From contig CALZUA010000026.1 of the NCBI GenBank assembly GCA_945829235.1, positions 1 through 43,701 of the forward strand: DNA of 43,701 nt, given 5' to 3'. The translations under genes and the position numbers were made by a program. Positions 1 to 7,321 of this stretch are shown in pieces (position 1 is the first letter of the stretch; every line of letters starts with the position of its first letter). A model generated the notes under the pieces. That model was not told where the DNA came from. It did not search any database and saw only the letters and a list, made by a program, of their open reading frames with translations. This stretch comes from an uncultured Clostridia bacterium (GTDB taxonomy: Bacteria > Bacillota > Clostridia > Oscillospirales > Ruminococcaceae).

Positions 1-2
1 TT

Positions 3-419
3 TCGCCGTTTCTTATAAAGTTTGTCTGCGTGATGAGCGGAGTATGTACCGTTAGTATCAAATACGACATTGAACATATTATGCCAGCAAGTGGTGCAAA
101 TCTTCAGACAATTAGAGCTGATGCTAAAATTGATACCGAAGATGAATTCGTAGCTGTAGTAAACAAACTCGGAAATAAGATATTGCTTGAAGAAAAAATA
201 AACCGTTCTATAGGGAATGAATGGTTTAGCACAAAGGTTTCGACAAGGCTACATCAGAAAACCGGTTATATTGATAGTATTTATCCTATTGCAAAATCTT
301 TGGTAAAGCAATACCAAACAGCACAGAAACCTTATTGGACAAAAGACGATATTAACAACGCCACACAAATTGCGAGCAATAGAATTGCGGATTTCATTTT
401 TGCGACAGAACAGAATTGA
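3..419 (+). CDS. DUF1524 (GmrSD-type) HNH nuclease, C-terminal part
   Basis: The frame is open from the first bases of the window, so this is the 3' end of a larger gene. About 138 codons remain. The motif YDIEHIMP is the H-N-H entry motif of DUF1524, the C-terminal nuclease domain of GmrSD/DUF262 type IV restriction enzymes, which in characterised members cut modified phage DNA. The following LGNKILLEEKINRSIGN stretch also fits the DUF1524 pattern (N and zinc-associated core). The DUF262 NTPase part would lie upstream of the window. It sits beside a type I restriction locus, consistent with a defence-rich island. The family assignment rests on motif recognition only. Confidence 0.7.
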   Translation, partial: SPFLIKFVCVMSGVCTVSIKYDIEHIMPASGANLQTIRADAKIDTEDEFVAVVNKLGNKILLEEKINRSIGNEWFSTKVSTRLHQKTGYIDSIYPIAKSLVKQYQTAQKPYWTKDDINNATQIASNRIADFIFATEQN

Positions 420-443
420 TTTAATCTCTCAATCGAATAGCAA

Positions 444-475
444 CAAAGACCTGCGAAACTGTTTGCAGGTCTTTG
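444..475. terminator. Hairpin after the DUF1524 gene
   Basis: An 11-bp perfect stem (444-454 with 465-475, core AAAGACCTGC/GCAGGTCTTT) closes a 10-nt loop, 25 bases after the stop codon. No clear T-run follows, so termination is likely but not certain. Confidence 0.5.
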
Positions 476-544
476 CTGTTATATCAATGCTCTTGGAGGT
501 TTTCAATTAGAATATTTATACCCAACAACCGAACAGGTAGAGAA

Positions 545-575
545 AGCAAGGCGAGCGAGCCTTGCTAATTTTTTT
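545..575 (+). terminator. Rho-independent terminator
   Basis: Stem AGCAAGGC (545-552) pairs with GCCTTGCT (559-566) around a 6-nt loop, followed by AATTTTTTTA. It has the classic form. It abuts the TOPRIM fragment and appears to have been fused to it by rearrangement. Confidence 0.75.
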
Positions 576-864
576 ATCCAAAACGGATTTGAAGCAGAGC
601 GCACTTAAATCTCTTATGGAGCGTGGCTTACACCTCTATGCTTGCGTGGATAACGCCGAAGTAGGCGCACGGTTTATCTCGGAGAACAACCTCATTCCGT
701 GCAACAAGGTTTTGACTGACAGCGGAGTTAAGGACTTTAATGAGTTGCTCCAAAAGACCGTCAGCACCCGTGAGCTGATAGATAAATCTCAATCGGCTAA
801 AAATTTACCCACCGAGCCGAGTAAGGTAAAACCACCGCCACCCTCTCGTAAAGCTCGGCGATAG
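573..864 (+). pseudogene. TOPRIM-like protein fragment (C-terminal remnant)
   Basis: The frame has no ATG start and begins right at a terminator T-run; only a TTG inside the terminator stem could open it. The recognisable part, around YACVDNAEVGARF and then DSGVKDFNELLQ, resembles the end of DUF3991/TOPRIM proteins common in clostridial conjugative elements, where the usual motif is DNDEAG and the domain ends with a K-D-F/W-N motif. The acidic motif is degenerate here (VDNAEVG), so activity is unlikely. Its last 38 codons lie in the first copy of a 221-bp tandem repeat, and the same C-terminal codons recur in the other two copies. I read it as a gene tail left by deletion. Confidence 0.45.
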
Positions 865-1409
865 AGAAGATAAATTTCCGAGGTTGGGAAATTTATCTCC
901 CTACTCTGCCGCAGGTAATTTTTAACAGTAAGGAATTTTACCCCACCTGTGTTATCACTTAAAAGCCACTCCAAAAGAACGTCTGCACCCGTGAGCTGAT
1001 AGATAAATTTCAATCAGCTCAAAATTTATCTGCCGATACAAGCAGGGTAAAACCACCGCCGCACTCTCACAAAGCTCGGCGATAGAGAAGATAAATTTCC
1101 GAGGTCGGGAAATTTATCTTCCTACTCTGACACAGTTAAATTTTAACAACAAGGAATTTTACCTTGCCTGTGTTACCACTTAATAGCTTCTCCAAAAGAC
1201 CATCAGCACCTGTGAGCTGATAGATAAATCTCAATCAGCTCAAAATTTACCTACCGAGCCGAGCAAGGTAAAACCACCGCCGCACTCTCACAAAGCTCGG
1301 CGATAGAGAAGATAAATTTCCGAGGTCGGGAATTTTATCTCCCTGCTCTGACACAGGTAAATTTTAACAGCAAGGAATTTTACCTTGCCTGTGTTACCAC
1401 TTAAAAAAG
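748..1409. repeat. Three tandem 221-bp imperfect repeats
   Basis: Units begin at 748, 969 and 1190 with a constant period of 221 bp and scattered substitutions but no length change. Each unit carries the last codons of the TOPRIM remnant up to a TAG, then about 105 bp of non-coding DNA rich in inverted repeats. In unit 1, GATAAATTTCC (869-879) pairs perfectly with GGAAATTTATC (887-897). A second complementary pair (GGTAAAA with TTTTACC) spans most of the unit. The array fills most of the gene-free gap 865-1675. Confidence 0.85.
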
Positions 1410-1503
1410 AGGTGCGGAAGATTTTATCTTCCCAACGCTGTGCAAATCCATTTTGGAGTTTCGGAGTTTAAGTCGCTGACCGTTTGGGTAAGCGCACGGG
1501 GTT

Positions 1504-1580
1504 TCAGGGGTTTAACCCCTGACTCAATGCCTTATTATGAAGCTCTGCGTAACAATATGGCTATTGAGTATAGCCTTATT
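1504..1580. other. Candidate oriT region (two hairpins)
   Basis: Two inverted repeats lie just upstream of the relaxase remnant: TCAGGGGTT/AACCCCTGA at 1504-1522, and GGCTAT/ATAGCC at 1559-1575, followed by TTATTG. Nick regions of MobV/Pre relaxases are small hairpins directly upstream of the mob gene, so position and form fit an origin of transfer. No nick site can be proved from sequence. Confidence 0.35.
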
Positions 1581-1675
1581 GATTGAAGCCGAAAAAATAG
1601 CCCCAAAATCAAACACCAAAAAATAGCCGCACCGCAGAGGTAAATGGCGGCAACGAAAGAAGGAGGTATCCTACT

Positions 1676-2135
1676 ATGAGTGAGGTAAACGGCAAGACGC
1701 TCTCCATTTCCTTTAGGATAGACGAGGGGGTAATCGAACACAACAACAGAATTTTCATCGCCAAGAATGTGGACTGCGAACGGGTACAAGATAACATTAC
1801 CTATTGCCGACAGGACAATGTTCGGCGGCAGGGTTACTCTCTTCAAAGAGGGCTACGGCACTCTGACCTACCTCGCCCTAAAGCGGATTGATGTGGAGAA
1901 CAGGGTGAGTGAGCTGACCGCAGAGGTTGCAAGGCTGAAAAAGGAAAACGAGGAAGTTGTGGCAAGGAACGTAGCTTTAGAACAGAAAGTACAGGAGATT
2001 TACCCACTCAAAGAGAAACTGCGAAAGGCTGAAAACGAGATTGGAAGCCTGAAAGCAATGTACCAAAAGGTGTTGGAGTTTATCGAGGGATTGAAGCTCA
2101 CGCAGAAGCTGCAGAAGTTTTTGAGGGTGAGATGA
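1676..2135 (+). pseudogene. MobV/Pre-type relaxase remnant (internal deletion and frameshift)
   Basis: A strong ribosome site (AAGGAGGT, about 1661-1668) precedes an ATG whose product starts like a Mob/Pre relaxase: LSISFRIDEG, HNNRIFIAKNVD, then DNITY, the N-terminal signature of the family. After about 45 codons the frame becomes meaningless. A second frame (from about 1800 to 2135) carries a coiled coil rich in Glu, Lys and Leu, like the C-terminal tail of these proteins. The central catalytic region is gone; family members are usually 400 or more residues, against about 150 codons here. It is best read as a relaxase collapsed by deletion and frameshift. The C-terminal match is weaker than the N-terminal one. 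Confidence 0.6.
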
Positions 2136-2158
2136 TTGGGTATGAATAAACACACAAA

Positions 2159-2196
2159 AAGCCCACTCTTGCTAAAAGTGTATCAAAAATGGGCTT
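2159..2196. terminator. Weak hairpin between relaxase remnant and hsd operon
   Basis: AAGCCCA (2159-2165) pairs with TGGGCTT (2190-2196) across a long loop. It may be a weak bidirectional terminator separating the decayed relaxase from the hsd promoter. Confidence 0.35.
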
Positions 2197-2232
2197 ATTG
2201 GCTCGTCACAACTTTAATTTTTAGAAAAAATA

Positions 2233-2261
2233 TTGATTTATATGCTAGAATGTGGTATAAT
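2233..2261 (+). promoter_or_regulatory. Promoter of the hsd operon
   Basis: TTGATT (2233-2238), a 17-bp spacer, then TATAAT (2256-2261). It is 55 bases before hsdM and no other promoter of this quality is seen before hsdR. Confidence 0.8.
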
Positions 2262-2315
2262 TTAATTAAATATATCTAAATTCATAATTTAATCTTCTAT
2301 TTTGGAGGACCTGAA

Positions 2316-3824
2316 ATGAGTGAGAAGAACAATGCCAATATCGGCTTTGAAAAACAGATATGGGACGCTGCTTGCGTTCTTTGGGGGCACATTCCTGCCG
2401 CCGAATACAGAAAGGTAATCGTAGGTCTTATCTTCCTGCGATACATTTCAAGTGCTTTCGAGCGCAAGTATAATCAGCTTGTGGCAGACGGTGACGGTTT
2501 TGAGGACGACAAGGACGCTTACCTTATGGATAATATCTTCTATGTTCCCGAACAGGCTCGTTGGAACACAATCTCCGCTGCGGCTCACACTCCTGAAATC
2601 GGCTCTGTTATTGATGACGCTATGAGAGCTATTGAAGCCGAGAACAAATCGCTCAAAAATGTTCTTCCGAAGAATTACGCCAATCCCGATTTGGACAAGC
2701 GAGTTTTAGGCGATGTCGTAGATATTTTTACCAACAATATGGATATGGACGATACTGACGATAGCAAGGATTTGCTTGGTCGTACTTATGAATACTGTAT
2801 CGCTCAATTCGCCGCACACGAAGGCGTAAAGGGCGGCGAGTTCTATACTCCGTCAAGCATAGTAAAAACTATCGTGTCCATACTAAAGCCCTTTGAGAAT
2901 TGCCGAGTTTATGACCCCTGTTGCGGCTCCGGCGGTATGTTTGTGCAGTCGGTTAAGTTTGTAAAGGCGCACAGCGGAAATCGTGGCGATGTTTCAATAT
3001 ACGGGCAGGAGTCCAACGCAGACACTTGGAAAATGGCTAAAATGAATATGGCTATCCGTGGCATTGACGCCGATTTTGGTCCTTATCACGCTGACACATT
3101 CTTTAATGATTTACACAAATCTCTGAAAGCAGATTTTATAATGGCTAATCCTCCGTTTAACCTTTCAAATTGGGGACAGGACAAGCTGCTTGACGATATT
3201 CGTTGGAAATATGGCACACCTCCCGCAGGAAACGCCAACTATGCGTGGATACAGCATATGATACACCACCTTGCCCCGAACGGAAAAATCGGCTTGGTGC
3301 TTGCTAATGGTGCGCTCTCCACACAATCAAGCGGCGAGGGCGATATTCGCAAACGCATTATCGAGGACGATTTGGTTGAGGGCATAGTCGCTATGCCTAC
3401 GCAGCTGTTTTACAGCGTTACTATACCTGTTACTCTTTGGTTTATTTCAAAGAATAAGCAGCAGAAAGGCAAAACTCTGTTCATAGACGCTCGTAATATG
3501 GGCTATATGGTTGACCGCAAGCACAGGGATTTAACCGACGAGGAAATTCAGAAACTTGCCGATACCTTTGAACAGTTCCAAAACGGCACTCTTGAAGATG
3601 TCAAGGGTTTCTGCGCTGCAGTCACAACAGAAGATATTGCAAAGCAGGATTACATATTAACACCCGGTCGTTATGTTGGAATTGAGGAGCAAGAGGACGA
3701 CGGAGAGCCTTTTGAGGAGAAAATGGCAAGGCTTACATCTGAACTGTCGGATATGTTTGCAAAATCTCACGAATTGGAAGAAGAAATCCGTAGGAAGCTG
3801 GGGGCGATTGGATATGAGGTGTAA
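2316..3824 (+). CDS. hsdM: Type I restriction-modification DNA methyltransferase subunit M
   Basis: At 502 residues the protein has the usual HsdM length. An N-terminal helical HsdM_N domain is followed by the N6-adenine methyltransferase fold: SAM-binding motif I DPCCGSGG at residues 200-207 and catalytic motif IV NPPFN at 278-282. It transfers methyl groups from S-adenosylmethionine to adenine at the site chosen by HsdS, as an M2S complex, or R2M2S2 with HsdR. The start is fixed by GGAGGA about 8 bases upstream of the ATG. Its end overlaps the truncated hsdS by 11 bases. Both catalytic motifs are intact, so the methyltransferase should be active with any full-length HsdS. Confidence 0.97.
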   Translation: MSEKNNANIGFEKQIWDAACVLWGHIPAAEYRKVIVGLIFLRYISSAFERKYNQLVADGDGFEDDKDAYLMDNIFYVPEQARWNTISAAAHTPEIGSVIDDAMRAIEAENKSLKNVLPKNYANPDLDKRVLGDVVDIFTNNMDMDDTDDSKDLLGRTYEYCIAQFAAHEGVKGGEFYTPSSIVKTIVSILKPFENCRVYDPCCGSGGMFVQSVKFVKAHSGNRGDVSIYGQESNADTWKMAKMNMAIRGIDADFGPYHADTFFNDLHKSLKADFIMANPPFNLSNWGQDKLLDDIRWKYGTPPAGNANYAWIQHMIHHLAPNGKIGLVLANGALSTQSSGEGDIRKRIIEDDLVEGIVAMPTQLFYSVTIPVTLWFISKNKQQKGKTLFIDARNMGYMVDRKHRDLTDEEIQKLADTFEQFQNGTLEDVKGFCAAVTTEDIAKQDYILTPGRYVGIEEQEDDGEPFEEKMARLTSELSDMFAKSHELEEEIRRKLGAIGYEV

Positions 3825-4341
3825 GCTGTCAGAGGTTATGGAGTTAATTGGTGGAGGCACACCTAAAACAACAATATCCGAATATTGGAATGGTAATATC
3901 CCGTGGCTCTCCGTAAAAGATTTTAACAACGATTTCCGCTTTGTATACAGCACAGAGAAAACAATAACTGAACTTGGATTACAGAATTCTTCTACAAAAC
4001 TATTGCAAAAAGGCGATGTAATTATTTCTGCAAGAGGAACAGTTGGAGAAATTGCGACAATTCCATATCCAATGGCATTCAATCAATCGTGCTATGGAAT
4101 TAGAGCAAAAAAAGATATTGTAACAAGCGATTTCTTGTACTACTTGATTAAGCATAATGTTTCGGTCTTGAAGAAAAACACGCACGGTTCTGTTTTTGAT
4201 ACAATTACTCGCGATACATTTGACAATATAGATGTGAATATTCCTTCGATTGAACAACAAGAAAGAATAACGGGGATTTTAAGTCCTATTGATGAAAAAA
4301 TCGAGCTAAATATCAGAATAAACTGTAATTTAGCGGCTTAA
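3814..4341 (+). CDS. hsdS: Truncated HsdS (TRD1a half, OFF orientation)
   Basis: The ATG at 3814 overlaps the end of hsdM. The product of 175 residues holds one target recognition domain (N-terminal motif IGGGTP, then IPWLSVKDF and ISARGTVGEIA) and the start of the central conserved helix (ERITGILSPIDEKI), then stops two codons after the shared sequence AACTGTAATTTAG. A normal HsdS has two TRDs and about 390 residues. The missing second half lies directly downstream in reverse orientation (4338-4981). Inverting that segment at the shared core would give an in-frame protein of 387 residues. This is therefore a phase-variable half-gene in its OFF state, not random decay. Confidence 0.9.
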   Translation: MRCKLSEVMELIGGGTPKTTISEYWNGNIPWLSVKDFNNDFRFVYSTEKTITELGLQNSSTKLLQKGDVIISARGTVGEIATIPYPMAFNQSCYGIRAKKDIVTSDFLYYLIKHNVSVLKKNTHGSVFDTITRDTFDNIDVNIPSIEQQERITGILSPIDEKIELNIRINCNLAA

Positions 4342-4378
4342 ATCTCCACCTCTGATACGTCTATTTCGCCGTTCATCA
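4320..4378. repeat. Inversion site 1 (59-bp arm)
   Basis: Perfect 59-bp inverted copy of 7241-7299. It contains the shared core AAACTGTAATTTAG in plus orientation. The identity includes the last codons of the hsdS gene, on the opposite strand. Confidence 0.9.
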
Positions 4379-4981
4379 GCTTGGGGAGTAGAGTGTCACG
4401 GATTGCTGTTAGTGCTTTGTTCTCTGTTCTATTTGTGTTTATTGTTTCAAGCATCTCCGAAACTATATTGTTGAACCTATTCAGATACTCATTTTCAGGA
4501 ATACAGATGGGATACATCATTATCTGCTGCTTATCTCCTCGCGGCATTTTTGTTCCCTTTGCCCCAGAAACCATATAACTAAAGAATTTGTCAGCGTATA
4601 ATGTGCAATAAAGAAATACTGACCAATTATTTTTACGAGGAACAAAACACAGCACATCTGATGAACATCCGCAATCAGAATAGCAGTATAGGATTTTTTT
4701 GAAGTATGGTCGAATATTTGAGATAAGCACATTGCCCTTCCCGCAGGCTGTTGTCTGTTTGATAACGGGTAACGAAGAAGCCGGTAAAGCTCCTTGACGG
4801 TTTGGTTGCATATTTTCAGTAGAATAATATGTTTCTAACGACAGTTCGTCTATATTTACCTTGTCTTTAGAGTATTCGCATATATCTGCAAGAGTCCCCA
4901 TTTTCCAGCTTTCGGGTTTTATGCCACCAAACGGCTCAAAATCCACAAACCAAGACTTGTAAAGAGCCTGCGCTTGCTGCT
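4338..4981 (-). pseudogene. hsdS: Silent inverted HsdS half (TRD2b cassette)
   Basis: Read on the minus strand this encodes EQQAQALYKSWFVDFEPFGG, the typical link into the second target recognition domain of HsdS, then a TRD and the C-terminal helix ending in DVSEVEI. No ATG or ribosome site opens it; a GTG at 4946 is the only start-like codon. It appears to be a promoterless cassette that becomes coding only when joined to a 5' half. Its last 12 codons match those of the full-length hsdS at 6103-7281. The TRD differs from the second TRD of that gene, so moving it would change the recognised half-site. It overlaps the stop of the truncated hsdS by 4 bases tail to tail. Confidence 0.85.
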
Positions 4982-4995
4982 CTAAATTACAGTTT
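4967..4995. repeat. Inversion site 2 (29-bp arm)
   Basis: 29-bp perfect inverted copy of 6627-6655, with the core AAACTGTAATTTAG in minus orientation. Recombination with site 1 flips the 650-bp TRD2b cassette. Confidence 0.9.
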
Positions 4996-5013
4996 TCAAT
5001 ATAAAGTCCATTT

Positions 5014-5054
5014 CTCCTACGGGCGGTAGGAGTTAATACAAGGGATTGCCGCCC
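5014..5054 (+). promoter_or_regulatory. Mutually exclusive leader hairpins before the recombinase
   Basis: CTCCTAC (5014-5020) pairs with GTAGGAG (5026-5032). Alternatively GGGCGG (5021-5026) pairs with CCGCCC (5049-5054). Base 5026 is used by both and the first loop is the arm of the second, so only one can form. This may control expression of the recombinase. No experimental support is visible. Confidence 0.35.
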
Positions 5055-5090
5055 CTTTGTAGTCTATCTCTATTCTAAAGGAGAATGATT

Positions 5091-6089
5091 ATGAAGAACG
5101 AATTAATCGACGATATTATTCAAGGAATGCTTCCGTTCCTTGATAATGCTAAAATGAAACAGCTGTACAATGTAGTGCAGAAAGCCCTATCAAGCTACGA
5201 TGTTGCTAAAAGCGATAGCGAAAACGCTGTCTGTGATGTTGAGGTATCAAACCAAACCTTGCTATCCTCTTTTCTTTCGGCAAAGCGGATAGAGGGCTGT
5301 TCCGATAACACTCTGCGCTATTATCGAAAGACTATTGAAGCTATGATGTCAACCGTTGGTAAAAGCGTTTCTCATATTGTTACAGATGATTTGCGGCAAT
5401 ACCTGACCGACTATCAGAGTAAGAACAATTCAAGCAAAGTCACGATAGATAACATACGCCGCATATTGTCGAGCTTCTTCTCGTGGCTTGAGGACGAGGA
5501 TTGTATATTAAAAAGCCCTGTTCGCCGAATACACAAGGTAAAATCGGCTTCCATAATAAAGGAAACCTACACCGATGAAGCCCTTGAACAGATGCGTGAC
5601 AGCTGCGATAATCTACGTGATTTGGCGCTTATAGATATGCTTGCTTCAACGGGTATGCGTATCGGAGAGCTTGTGTTGCTCAACCGTAGCGATATAAACT
5701 TTGAGGAGCGAGAATGTGTTGTTTTCGGTAAGGGCAGTAAGGAGCGAATGGTATATTTTGACGCAAGGACGAAGATACATCTTCAGAACTACCTTGACAG
5801 CCGAACCGACAGCAACAAAGCCTTGTTTGTTACGCTAAAATCACCTTTCAACCGCATAAGTATCGGTGGCATAGAAACACGCTTGCGTGAAATGGGAAAA
5901 CAGCTGAACATTCAGAAAGTCCACCCGCACAAATTCCGCAGGACTATGGCAACAATGGCGATAGACAAAGGTATGCCGATAGAACAGCTGCAAAGGCTGC
6001 TGGGACATCAGAAAATTGATACAACTTTGCAATATGCAATGGTTAAGCAGAGCAACGTAAAAATTGCTCATAGGAAATATATAGGATAG
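5091..6089 (+). CDS. Tyrosine recombinase (putative hsdS invertase)
   Basis: Phage-integrase family, 332 residues: an N-terminal SAM-like core-binding domain (about 45-130) and a catalytic domain with R190 (TGMRIGE), a Lys in the KGSKER turn, H280 and R283 (HPHKFRR), H306 (LLGHQ) and nucleophile Y315. The catalytic set is complete. AAAGGAG at 5077-5083 is 7 bases from the ATG at 5091 and only 1 from the ATG at 5085, so 5091 is preferred. The gene sits between the inverted hsdS cassette and the full-length hsdS, flanked by all four copies of the shared core. Such placement is typical of invertases that shuffle hsdS genes. It is itself inside two of the possible inversion intervals. Confidence 0.9.
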   Translation: MKNELIDDIIQGMLPFLDNAKMKQLYNVVQKALSSYDVAKSDSENAVCDVEVSNQTLLSSFLSAKRIEGCSDNTLRYYRKTIEAMMSTVGKSVSHIVTDDLRQYLTDYQSKNNSSKVTIDNIRRILSSFFSWLEDEDCILKSPVRRIHKVKSASIIKETYTDEALEQMRDSCDNLRDLALIDMLASTGMRIGELVLLNRSDINFEERECVVFGKGSKERMVYFDARTKIHLQNYLDSRTDSNKALFVTLKSPFNRISIGGIETRLREMGKQLNIQKVHPHKFRRTMATMAIDKGMPIEQLQRLLGHQKIDTTLQYAMVKQSNVKIAHRKYIG

Positions 6090-6102
6090 CGAGGAATGTG
6101 TA

Positions 6103-7281
6103 ATGGGCAGTTGGATAGATTGCACTTTAGCTGATTTGGGTACTGTTGTTGGTGGTGCAACTCCATCGACAAAGCAAGAAGAAAACTATCTTAACGGTAC
6201 TATTCCGTGGATAACACCAAAGGATTTATCTACATTAAGCGGAAGATTTATATCCCGTGGCGAACGAAATATTACTCAACGTGGATTGGATAGCTGTTCG
6301 GCACAGCTTATGCCAAAGCATTCCGTGTTGTTTTCTTCGAGAGCACCGATAGGATATGTTGCTATCTCCAAATGTGAACTCTGCACTAATCAAGGGTTTA
6401 AAAGCATAGTGCCGAATAGTAGAACTGATTATATGTTCTTATACTATTTGCTTAAATATAATAAGAATGCTATTGAGAATATGGGAAGCGGAACTACATT
6501 TAAAGAGGTTTCGGGTAGCACAATGAAAGGCATTCGTGTTCGTGTTCCTGCTGATAAAGAAGAACAAACTCGTATAGCGGGTATTCTTTCAGCAATAGAT
6601 GATAAGATTGAGGAAAACGAGCGAATAAACTGTAATTTAGAGCAGCAAGCGCAGGAAATCTTCAATTCAGAATTCTTGCAGTTTGATACCGTTCCTGACG
6701 GGTGGAAAGAAAGCGATTTGTTAAAAATTGCCGATTATCTTAACGGGTTAGCTATGCAAAAATACCGTCCAAAAGATGATGAAACAGGAATTCCTGTATT
6801 AAAAATAAAAGAACTGCGTCAAGGCGCTTGCGATGCAAGCAGTGAATTATGCTCTCCGAACATAAAAGCCGAATATATTGTTAATAATGGCGATGTCATT
6901 TTTTCTTGGTCAGGCAGCCTGCTTGTTGATTTTTGGTGCGGTGGGATATGTGGACTAAACCAACATCTTTTCAAGGTAACTTCAACCAAATACGAGAAAT
7001 GGTTTTATTACGCTTGGACTAAATATCATTTGCAAAGGTTTATCGCTATTGCAGCTGATATGGCTACTACTATGGGACATATCAAGAGAGAAGAATTAGC
7101 GAAAGCAAATGTGCTAATTCCATCCGGCGAGGACTATCATCGTATAGGAGAGTGTCTTTCACCAATATACGACCTAATCATAAGTAATAGAGTAGAAAAC
7201 CAAAGGCTTGCAACTCTCCGCGATACGCTCTTGTCCAAGTTGATGAACGGCGAAATAGACGTATCAGAGGTGGAGATTTAA
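6103..7281 (+). CDS. hsdS: Type I restriction-modification specificity subunit S (full length, ON)
   Basis: 392 residues with two target recognition domains. TRD1b (about 1-150) carries GGATPST and IPWITPKDL. The central conserved helices follow (AGILSAIDDKIEENERINCNLEQQAQEIF, given here as the region 160-190), then TRD2a (about 195-350), then the C-terminal conserved helix ending DVSEVEI. Each TRD reads half of a bipartite target. The gene starts 13 bases after the recombinase stop, behind a modest GAGGAA ribosome site. The recombination core lies at 6627-6640, exactly between the two TRDs. With TRD1a and TRD2b at the neighbouring loci, four specificities can be built, all in frame (386-393 residues). 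Confidence 0.95.
   Translation: MGSWIDCTLADLGTVVGGATPSTKQEENYLNGTIPWITPKDLSTLSGRFISRGERNITQRGLDSCSAQLMPKHSVLFSSRAPIGYVAISKCELCTNQGFKSIVPNSRTDYMFLYYLLKYNKNAIENMGSGTTFKEVSGSTMKGIRVRVPADKEEQTRIAGILSAIDDKIEENERINCNLEQQAQEIFNSEFLQFDTVPDGWKESDLLKIADYLNGLAMQKYRPKDDETGIPVLKIKELRQGACDASSELCSPNIKAEYIVNNGDVIFSWSGSLLVDFWCGGICGLNQHLFKVTSTKYEKWFYYAWTKYHLQRFIAIAADMATTMGHIKREELAKANVLIPSGEDYHRIGECLSPIYDLIISNRVENQRLATLRDTLLSKLMNGEIDVSEVEI
6627..6655. repeat. Inversion site 3 (29-bp arm, between the TRDs)
   Basis: Inverted partner of site 2, with the core AAACTGTAATTTAG in plus orientation, in the linker between the two TRDs of the intact hsdS. It is a direct repeat of site 1 over the core and the preceding GAAT. 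Confidence 0.9.
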
Positions 7282-7299
7282 GCCGCTAAATTACAGTTT
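7241..7299. repeat. Inversion site 4 (59-bp arm, after hsdS)
   Basis: Perfect inverted partner of site 1, covering the last hsdS codons and 18 bases beyond the stop. The core is in minus orientation. Flipping between sites 3 and 4 would truncate this hsdS exactly as the first one is truncated now. Confidence 0.9.
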
Positions 7300-7321
7300 C
7301 ATTTTGGAAAGGAGAAATGAT

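Noticed and set aside
748-1409. CRISPR-like array
   Set aside because: The units are 221 bp, contiguous and contain gene-tail sequence; there are no short repeats with unique spacers.
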